Of a stretch of DNA of 5,798 nucleotides, positions 1 through 4,051 are shown piece by piece. The notes below the pieces were generated by a model. The model was not told the DNA's origin. It made no database searches and worked only from the letters and a program-made list of their open reading frames with translations. Source of the stretch: Gammaproteobacteria bacterium (GTDB lineage Bacteria > Pseudomonadota > Gammaproteobacteria > Pseudomonadales > Oleiphilaceae); contig RFIV01000069.1 of assembly GCA_003695085.1 (NCBI GenBank), positions 1 to 5,798 on the forward strand, given 5' to 3'. The translations under genes and the position numbers were made by a program. Numbering within the stretch: position 1 is the first letter of the stretch; every line of letters starts with the position of its first letter.

Positions 1-72
1 GCCCGGCTGACGCCCGAAGATGAAGCTTTACTCCGGCAGTGGGGCGCTCACACGTCCGACCCGGCGGATTGA
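1..72 (+). CDS. trmD: tRNA (guanine-N1)-methyltransferase, C-terminal end (partial)
   Basis: The window opens inside a reading frame that ends at the TGA at 70-72. The 23 visible residues run ARLTPEDEALLRQW and then a hydrophilic tail. A leucine- and acid-rich helix of this type (compare LTEEQARLLAEF in E. coli) is how TrmD proteins commonly end. TrmD methylates G37 of tRNAs that read codons starting with C, using S-adenosylmethionine, and prevents +1 frameshifting. The main support is context: trmD lies directly before rplS in the rpsP-rimM-trmD-rplS operon of most gammaproteobacteria, and here the stop is only 33 bp before rplS. No catalytic residue is in view, so the call rests on gene order plus a short tail. 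Confidence 0.7.
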   Translation, partial: ARLTPEDEALLRQWGAHTSDPAD

Positions 73-105
73 TTTACAGAACTTTGCGAGAATCAGGAGC
101 AAGTC

Positions 106-462
106 ATGAGCAACAAGAACCCCATCATCAGCCAGATCGAAGCTGAACAGATGAACAAGGACATCCCTGCGTTCGCGCCGGGTGATACCGTAGTGGTGAG
201 CGTCAAGGTCAAGGAAGGTAACCGTGAGCGTCTGCAGGCCTTTGAAGGCGTGGTGATTGCCAAGCGCAACCGCGGTCTGAACTCCAGCTTCACCGTACGC
301 AAGATCTCCTATGGCGTGGGCGTGGAGCGTACGTTCCAGACCTACTCCAACCTGATCGACAGCATCAAGGTCAAGCGTCGCGGTGACGTGCGTCAGGCCA
401 AGCTGTACTACCTGCGCGAGCGCTCTGGCAAGGCGGCACGTATCAAGGAAAAGCTGGACTGA
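106..462 (+). CDS. rplS: 50S ribosomal protein L19
   Basis: This gene encodes a 118-residue protein that matches bacterial L19 along its whole length (E. coli L19 is 115 residues). It binds 23S rRNA at the interface between the large and small subunits. Recognisable family blocks are the N-terminal IEAEQMNKDIPAFAPGDTV, the central RLQAFEGVVIAKRNRG, FTVRKISYGVGVERTFQ, and the C-terminal VKRRGDVRQAKLYYLRER followed by GKAARIKEKLD. The start is the ATG at 106, preceded by a good AGGAG Shine-Dalgarno at 95-99 with 6 nt spacing. The 33-bp gap from the upstream frame shows no terminator, consistent with cotranscription with trmD. A strong terminator starts 18 bp after the stop, making this the last gene of its operon. 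Confidence 0.98.
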   Translation: MSNKNPIISQIEAEQMNKDIPAFAPGDTVVVSVKVKEGNRERLQAFEGVVIAKRNRGLNSSFTVRKISYGVGVERTFQTYSNLIDSIKVKRRGDVRQAKLYYLRERSGKAARIKEKLD

Positions 463-483
463 TCAGGTTTTTCCGATTAGAAA
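455..483 (+). promoter_or_regulatory. Possible xerD promoter overlapping the rplS terminator
   Basis: TGGACT at 455-460 (4 of 6 to the sigma-70 -35 consensus) and TAGAAA at 478-483 (4 of 6 to the -10 consensus) are separated by exactly 17 bp. Transcription would start near 490, inside the terminator. The 5' arm of the stem would then be missing from the new transcript, so the hairpin could not form. xerD needs some source of transcription because a strong terminator lies just before it. The hexamer match is only moderate, so this is a candidate only. Confidence 0.35.
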
Positions 484-508
484 AAGGGAGCGGATGCTCC
501 CTTTTTTT
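481..508 (+). terminator. Rho-independent terminator after rplS
   Basis: The arm GGGAGC at 486-491 and the arm GCTCCC at 496-501 form a perfect 6-bp GC-rich stem around the four-base loop GGAT. It is followed by seven T at 502-508. Five A at 481-485 precede the stem and can pair with the T-run, extending the helix and making the element potentially active on the opposite strand too. It lies 18 bp after the rplS stop and 29 bp before the xerD start, so it should end the trmD-rplS transcript. Confidence 0.93.
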
Positions 509-525
509 GTGCCTGGGTGCGCACT

Positions 526-530
526 GGAGA
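526..530 (+). promoter_or_regulatory. Ribosome binding site that fixes the xerD start
   Basis: GGAGA at 526-530 sits 7 nt before the ATG at 538. An in-frame GTG at 517 would lengthen the protein by seven residues, but it lies upstream of this site, only 8 bp from the end of the terminator T-run. The ATG at 538 is therefore the better start. Confidence 0.8.
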
Positions 531-537
531 CCCTTCG

Positions 538-1419
538 ATGGCAAACGAGCTGGACGATTTTGAACGCACGCTCTGGTTGGAAGAGGGGCTGTCGGAGCGG
601 ACCCGGCAGGCCTACCTGACAGATCTGCGCCAGTTGGAGCGCTGGGCGCAGGGGCAGGGTGGCGAACTTTTGGATCTGAGCCCGGCGGATCTGCAGGGTT
701 GGTTGGCCGCCCTTTTCGATCGGCAGATTGGCCGCAACACACTGGCGCGCAAGCTTTCATCGATAAGACGTTTTTATGTGTGGTGTGTCGCGAATGGAAG
801 GCTGAAGGTCAACCCGGCATCCGGACTGCAGTTTCCGCGCAGGGAGCGCAAGCTTCCCATCACCCTGACAGAGTCGCAGGTGGAGGCTTTGCTGGCTGCG
901 CCGGACACGAACGACCCGGTCCAGATGCGTGATCGCACCATGCTTGAGCTGGTCTATGCGACCGGTTTGCGGGTCAGCGAACTTGTCGGACTGCGCCTGT
1001 TCCAGATCAACCTTCGTCAGGGTATCGTTCGCGTGACCGGCAAGGGGGGCAAGGAGCGTCTGGTGCCGATGGGCGAGGAAGCCATGGCCTGGCTGCAGTC
1101 CTACCTGCGTGAAGCACGTCCCGCCCTGGGGGGGCGGGAGCTGGATATCGTGTTTCCGTCTTCTCGGGGGCGTCCCATGACCCGGCAGACCTTCTGGCAC
1201 CGCGTCAAGCACTATGCGCGTCTGGCAGGCATCCCGGAAAACATTTCGCCACATACCTTGCGTCATGCATTCGCCACGCACCTGGTAAATCACGGCGCGG
1301 ATTTGCGGGTTGTGCAGCTTTTGCTCGGCCATGCCGACTTGTCCACCACCCAGATCTATACCCACGTGGCGCAATCCCGTCTTTCAGCCTTGCATGCTGC
1401 GCATCATCCACGTGCCTGA
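538..1419 (+). CDS. xerD: Tyrosine recombinase XerD (chromosome dimer resolution)
   Basis: XerD acts with XerC at the dif site under FtsK control, resolving chromosome dimers by strand exchange through a covalent phosphotyrosine. The product is 293 residues from the ATG at 538 (E. coli XerD is 298). The N-terminal SAM-like DNA-binding domain covers about residues 1-95, and the catalytic domain about 110-290. All six catalytic residues are visible: Arg145 in ATGLRVSEL, Lys169 in GKGGKER, His239 and Arg242 in HTLRHAFATHL, His265 in LLGHADLSTTQ, and the nucleophile Tyr274. The end of the protein, with HHPRA, and the block MTRQTFWHRVKHYA match XerD rather than XerC. xerD followed by dsbC is a common gammaproteobacterial arrangement. 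No integron or phage features are nearby, so this is the housekeeping enzyme. Confidence 0.97.
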   Translation: MANELDDFERTLWLEEGLSERTRQAYLTDLRQLERWAQGQGGELLDLSPADLQGWLAALFDRQIGRNTLARKLSSIRRFYVWCVANGRLKVNPASGLQFPRRERKLPITLTESQVEALLAAPDTNDPVQMRDRTMLELVYATGLRVSELVGLRLFQINLRQGIVRVTGKGGKERLVPMGEEAMAWLQSYLREARPALGGRELDIVFPSSRGRPMTRQTFWHRVKHYARLAGIPENISPHTLRHAFATHLVNHGADLRVVQLLLGHADLSTTQIYTHVAQSRLSALHAAHHPRA

Positions 1420-1472
1420 TCCGCCAAACAGCGAGCGCATTGACGGATGTTAATGGCGGTGTGGGTGGCTTT

Positions 1473-1501
1473 TGTTTAAATTGGCGTAAAGGTTGTAAAC
1501 A
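1473..1501 (+). promoter_or_regulatory. CpxR-like direct repeat nested in an inverted repeat upstream of dsbC
   Basis: The AT-rich patch in the 96-bp xerD-dsbC gap contains GTAAA at 1486-1490 and GTAAA at 1495-1499, four bases apart. This fits the E. coli CpxR consensus GTAAA-N(4-8)-GTAAA. The same patch has a perfect inverted repeat, TGTTTA at 1473-1478 and TAAACA at 1496-1501, with 17 bp between. It ends exactly where the dsbC ribosome binding region begins (about 1501-1507). No convincing -35/-10 pair was found around it. Regulation by CpxR is an inference and depends on the host having that regulator. Confidence 0.4.
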
Positions 1502-1515
1502 GGCGGGTATGAAAC

Positions 1516-2262
1516 ATGTTCAGGCAGGCATTTAAACGCGGGATTGCCATGGGGTTGACCCTGGTGTCGATGGGGTCACAAGCGGGCGAGGCACCTTCGG
1601 CAGAGGAGCTGATTCGCAAGAGCCTGAGTCATGCGGTGCCGGGTGTCGCCATTTCGTCCATTGAGCCGAGCCCGTTGCCCGGCATCTACATGGTGGAGAC
1701 CGCCAACCGGCAATTGCTTTATGCCAGTGGGGACGGGCGCTACATTCTTTCCGGCGACATGTATCAGATTGACGGCACCAAGATTGCCAATATGACCGAA
1801 ATGCGCCGGGAAAACTATCGTCGTGAATTGCTGGCGAGTATTTCAGAAAGTGACATGGTCGTCTTCAAGCCGGAAGGGCCGGTCAAGGCTGTCATCAATG
1901 TGTTTACGGATGTGGACTGCGGGTACTGCCGCAAGCTTCACAAGGAAGTGCCTCAGCTAAATGAGATGGGGGTTCAGGTGAATTATCTGGCGTATCCGCG
2001 CGCCGGAATTGGCTCTTCATCCTACAAGAAAATGGTCAGTATCTGGTGTGCCGATGATCCGCAGGCCGCCATGACGATTGCCAAGCAGGGCGGTGTGCCG
2101 CCGGAGAAGACCTGCGAGAACCCGGTAGAGAAGGAGTTTGATCTGGGCAACCGGGTAGGCGTGACAGGCACGCCCGCGATTCTGCTCAGCAGTGGTCGTC
2201 TGATTCCAGGCTATGTGCCTGCTGCCAATCTGGCCCGAACGCTGGGAATCGCCGCAAACTGA
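1516..2262 (+). CDS. dsbC: Thiol:disulfide interchange protein DsbC (periplasmic disulfide isomerase)
   Basis: DsbC is a V-shaped periplasmic homodimer that reshuffles wrong disulfide bonds and is kept reduced by DsbD. The 248-residue precursor has a signal peptide with Arg3, Lys7 and Arg8 before a hydrophobic stretch, and a likely cut after SQA at residue 23. The N-terminal dimerisation domain spans about residues 24-85 and the thioredoxin-fold domain about 120-248. The active site CGYC is at Cys135 and Cys138. A second pair, Cys178 and Cys200, matches the structural disulfide of E. coli DsbC, and the cis-proline is Pro220 in TGTP. The distances from the first active-site cysteine (43, 65 and 85 residues) equal those in E. 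coli DsbC. The start ATG at 1516 has a weak GGCGGG ribosome site. The later ATG at 1549 would remove the charged end of the signal peptide. Confidence 0.96.
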   Translation: MFRQAFKRGIAMGLTLVSMGSQAGEAPSAEELIRKSLSHAVPGVAISSIEPSPLPGIYMVETANRQLLYASGDGRYILSGDMYQIDGTKIANMTEMRRENYRRELLASISESDMVVFKPEGPVKAVINVFTDVDCGYCRKLHKEVPQLNEMGVQVNYLAYPRAGIGSSSYKKMVSIWCADDPQAAMTIAKQGGVPPEKTCENPVEKEFDLGNRVGVTGTPAILLSSGRLIPGYVPAANLARTLGIAAN

Positions 2263-2268
2263 GCGGAG

Positions 2269-2299
2269 CTGGCCGGGTGAACGGGCGTCAGCCGGCCAG
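2269..2299. terminator. Hairpin between convergent dsbC and lipoprotein genes, possible two-way terminator
   Basis: CTGGCCGG at 2269-2276 and CCGGCCAG at 2292-2299 form a perfect 8-bp GC-rich inverted repeat with a 15-nt loop. The loop can pair three more bases (TGA at 2278-2280 with TCA at 2288-2290). It occupies most of the 48-bp gap between two genes that point at each other, where a shared terminator is expected. There is no T-run on either strand, so it is not a classic intrinsic terminator. It may instead block the polymerase weakly or protect the 3' ends of both transcripts. Confidence 0.45.
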
Positions 2300-2310
2300 T
2301 TGATCGTGGT

Positions 2311-2532
2311 TCAGCAGCGAAATCCTTTTTCCTGCTTGCGGATTTCGCACTCCTTCTCGATATTGTTGCAGCGCTGGGCGCCGGCGGGTGACAGGCCGCC
2401 ACGCTTGCAGTCAGCATACTCCCGGCTCAGTTCATAGTTGCTGTAACCTTCAAACGACCGGCTGTCGCAGCCTGATAGCAGTCCCGTTGCCAGCAGCAGT
2501 GCTGCAGGCGCAGACACTATGCGTCGATGCAT
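2311..2532 (-). CDS. Small cysteine-rich lipoprotein of unknown function
   Basis: I do not recognise this 73-residue protein. It starts with a lipoprotein signal peptide: basic residues Arg3 and Arg4, a hydrophobic run at about 8-19, and the lipobox LSGC with Cys22 as the lipidated residue. The next residue is Asp23, which in Enterobacteria keeps lipoproteins in the inner membrane; whether the rule holds here is uncertain. The 52-residue mature part is polar and charged, with four further cysteines (42, 55, 62 and 73, the last being the final residue), enough for two disulfides. Translation is well supported: GGAGAG on the minus strand (2544-2539) lies 6 nt before the ATG, and a promoter-like pair lies upstream. 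The gene converges with dsbC and diverges from hom. The signal peptide plus ribosome site make it a real gene rather than a chance frame. Confidence 0.85.
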   Translation of the reverse strand: MHRRIVSAPAALLLATGLLSGCDSRSFEGYSNYELSREYADCKRGGLSPAGAQRCNNIEKECEIRKQEKGFRC

Positions 2533-2564
2533 GAAAAGCTCTCCGTTAAAAATGGCTCGGATTC

Positions 2565-2593
2565 AGACTAGAAGATGAATGCCGGCCTGTCCA
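2565..2593 (-). promoter_or_regulatory. Probable promoter of the small lipoprotein gene
   Basis: Read on the minus strand, TGGACA (2593-2588, 5 of 6 to the -35 consensus) is followed after 17 bp by TAGTCT (2570-2565). The latter keeps the three most conserved -10 positions: first T, second A, last T. The transcript would start near 2558, giving a leader of about 25 nt that includes the GGAGAG ribosome site. Confidence 0.5.
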
Positions 2594-2635
2594 TGCCAGC
2601 CTGCCTCCAGACAGGTGTGACGGTGGATGTTGCGG

Positions 2636-2663
2636 GTGTAATTCTTTCAGGGCAAGGTATAAT
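2636..2663 (+). promoter_or_regulatory. Probable promoter of hom-thrC-recJ
   Basis: TATAAT at 2658-2663 is a perfect -10 box. The -35 is poor: the best option is GTGTAA at 2636-2641 (3 of 6) with a 16-bp spacer, so the promoter may rely on an activator or on the strong -10. Transcription would start near 2670, giving a leader of about 60 nt before hom. No threonine/isoleucine-rich leader peptide, as in the E. coli thr attenuator, is present. Confidence 0.6.
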
Positions 2664-2686
2664 AGCCGGCTGCAATCCAGCCAACA

Positions 2687-2700
2687 TGTCTGCGCAGACA
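2687..2700. repeat. Perfect 14-bp palindrome in the hom leader
   Basis: TGTCTGC at 2687-2693 is followed directly by its reverse complement GCAGACA at 2694-2700. It lies about 20-30 bp after the predicted transcription start and 29 bp before the hom ATG, a position suited to a repressor operator. As RNA it gives only a 5-bp stem with a GCGC loop. Just before it, GGCTG at 2668-2672 and CAGCC at 2678-2682 form a second small stem. No matching regulator is evident from the sequence. Confidence 0.5.
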
Positions 2701-2729
2701 GGCAGGGCACGACGCAACTGGAGAACTGA

Positions 2730-4025
2730 ATGAAAGTCGGAATTTGTGGATTTGGCACCGTCGGTTCCGGGACGCTGAAGGTCCTGGCGCGAAATCAGAA
2801 GGATATTGCGGCCCGGGCGGGCGGCCCCATTGTGGTGACACGCATTGCCTCGCGTACGCCGCCTGCCGACGATGTGGATCTGAACGGTGCGAGCTTCTCT
2901 GTTGATGTTCAGAGCGTGATACAAGCGCCGGACGTGGATGTGGTGGTGGAAACCATAGGTGGCACCACCATTGCGCGTGAGGTGATATTGGGCGCCATTG
3001 CAGCGGGCAAGCACGTGGTGACGGCCAACAAGGCACTGATAGCCGAGCATGGCGCGGAAATTTTCGAGGCGGCTGAGCAGGCCGGTGTCACGGTTGCCTA
3101 CGAGGCGGCAGTCGCGGGGGGCATTCCCGTGATCAAGGCCATGCGCGAAGGGCTGGTGGCCAACCGCATCGAGTGGCTGGCCGGAATCATCAACGGCACC
3201 GGCAACTTCATCCTGACCGAAATGGGCGAGAAGAATCGCGACTTTGAGGATGTGCTCAAGGAAGCTCAGGCGCTGGGATATGCCGAAGCAGACCCGACCT
3301 TTGATGTGGAAGGCATTGACGCTGCGCACAAGCTGACCATTCTGGCGTCTACCGCCTTTGGTGTGCCGCTGCAGTTCTCCGGAGCGTATACAGAGGGTAT
3401 CAGTCAGATTACCGTGCAGGACATGGCTTATGCACAGGAACTGGGCTACCAGATCAAGCATCTGGGCATTGCCCGGCGCCTGGACAATGGGTTCGAATTG
3501 CGCGTCCATCCGACGCTGGTGCCGGAGTCCCACCTGATTGCCAGTGTCAACGGCGTCATGAATGCGGTGCTGGTAAATGGCGATGCGGTGGGGCAGACCC
3601 TTTACTATGGAGCCGGTGCCGGATCGGAGGCCACAGCATCGGCTGTGATTGCAGACCTGGTGGATATCGCGCGTACGGCGCGTCAGGATGCCCGCTCAGG
3701 GGTGCCCCATCTGGGGTTTGCCAGCGAGCACCTCAGTGAGGAGCCGGTCGTACCCATCGAGGACATCCAGAGTGCCTACTACCTGCGCATGCTGGCAGAG
3801 GACCGGCCGGGCGTGCTGGCGCGTGTCGCCACCTTGCTCAGCGAGCACGGCATCAATATCGAGTCCATCATGCAAAAGGAATCTGAACTGGCAGATGGGC
3901 GCATTCCGCTTATCATGCTGACGCATACCGTCCGCGAAGCCGACCTGAACCATGCCGTGGCGGCCATAGAGAAGCTGCCAGAAATTTGCGGACACGTATT
4001 CCGCATACGGGTTGAACATTTTTGA
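2730..4025 (+). CDS. hom: Homoserine dehydrogenase, monofunctional, with C-terminal ACT domain
   Basis: This cytoplasmic enzyme reduces L-aspartate 4-semialdehyde to L-homoserine with NAD(P)H, the branch-point step to threonine and methionine. The 431-residue protein has a nucleotide-binding fold at the N-terminus with GFGTVG at residues 7-12. The conserved Lys101 is in TANKAL, and EAAVAGGIP follows at 125-133. The catalytic block is at 184-206. Its Glu186, Asp192, Asp197 and Lys201 have the same spacing as Glu208, Asp214, Asp219 and Lys223 of the yeast enzyme. An ACT domain at about 350-425 (LAEDRPGVLARVATLLSEHGINIESI) points to feedback control, normally by threonine. There is no aspartokinase domain, unlike E. 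coli ThrA. The start is fixed: an in-frame TGA at 2727-2729 directly precedes the ATG, and TGGAGA at 2719-2724 is the ribosome site. thrC follows after 26 bp. Confidence 0.98.
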   Translation: MKVGICGFGTVGSGTLKVLARNQKDIAARAGGPIVVTRIASRTPPADDVDLNGASFSVDVQSVIQAPDVDVVVETIGGTTIAREVILGAIAAGKHVVTANKALIAEHGAEIFEAAEQAGVTVAYEAAVAGGIPVIKAMREGLVANRIEWLAGIINGTGNFILTEMGEKNRDFEDVLKEAQALGYAEADPTFDVEGIDAAHKLTILASTAFGVPLQFSGAYTEGISQITVQDMAYAQELGYQIKHLGIARRLDNGFELRVHPTLVPESHLIASVNGVMNAVLVNGDAVGQTLYYGAGAGSEATASAVIADLVDIARTARQDARSGVPHLGFASEHLSEEPVVPIEDIQSAYYLRMLAEDRPGVLARVATLLSEHGINIESIMQKESELADGRIPLIMLTHTVREADLNHAVAAIEKLPEICGHVFRIRVEHF

Positions 4026-4033
4026 CCGGTCAA

Positions 4034-4047
4034 GATTACAGGTAATC
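4034..4047 (+). repeat. Inverted repeat enclosing the thrC ribosome binding site
   Basis: GATTAC at 4034-4039 and GTAATC at 4042-4047 are perfect reverse complements two bases apart, in the 26-bp hom-thrC gap. As RNA this gives a 5-bp AU-rich stem with the loop CAGG. The only Shine-Dalgarno-like bases for thrC (AGG at 4040-4042) therefore fall in or next to the loop. The stem is weak, so any effect on translation would be modest. Confidence 0.4.
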
Positions 4048-4051
4048 AAGC

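Noticed and set aside
517..537. Earlier GTG start for xerD
   Set aside because: It would add seven residues (MRTGDPS), but it has no ribosome site and sits 8 bp after the terminator. GGAGA at 526-530 serves the ATG at 538.
757..1374. 205-codon frame on the minus strand opposite xerD
   Set aside because: It is a shadow of the xerD coding strand with no recognisable protein features.
538..1419. Tyrosine recombinase as a sign of an integron, phage or genomic island
   Set aside because: The sequence is the housekeeping XerD type, in conserved gene order with dsbC. No attachment repeats, tRNA or phage genes are nearby.
1421..1473. Possible terminator after xerD
   Set aside because: CCGCCA at 1421-1426 and TGGCGG at 1454-1459 are complementary, but the 27-nt loop is large and the nearest T-run is four bases long and 10 nt away. 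This does not support an intrinsic terminator.
1472..1501. Sigma-70 promoter for dsbC (TTGTTT-N18-TAAACA)
   Set aside because: Each hexamer matches only 3 of 6 consensus positions, and the -10 would abut the ribosome site, leaving almost no leader. No sigma-E type promoter was seen in the gap either.
2686..2733. 15-codon leader frame whose stop overlaps the hom start
   Set aside because: The ATG at 2686 opens a short frame ending in a TGA at 2731-2733. It has no Shine-Dalgarno and no run of threonine or isoleucine codons, so it does not look like an attenuator peptide. It may be fortuitous.
2568..3533. Long open frame of 321 codons on the minus strand opposite hom
   Set aside because: It lies opposite a certain hom gene, shows no recognisable domain, and its composition (many His, Arg and Gln) is that of a codon-bias shadow. 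It also runs across the hom promoter region.
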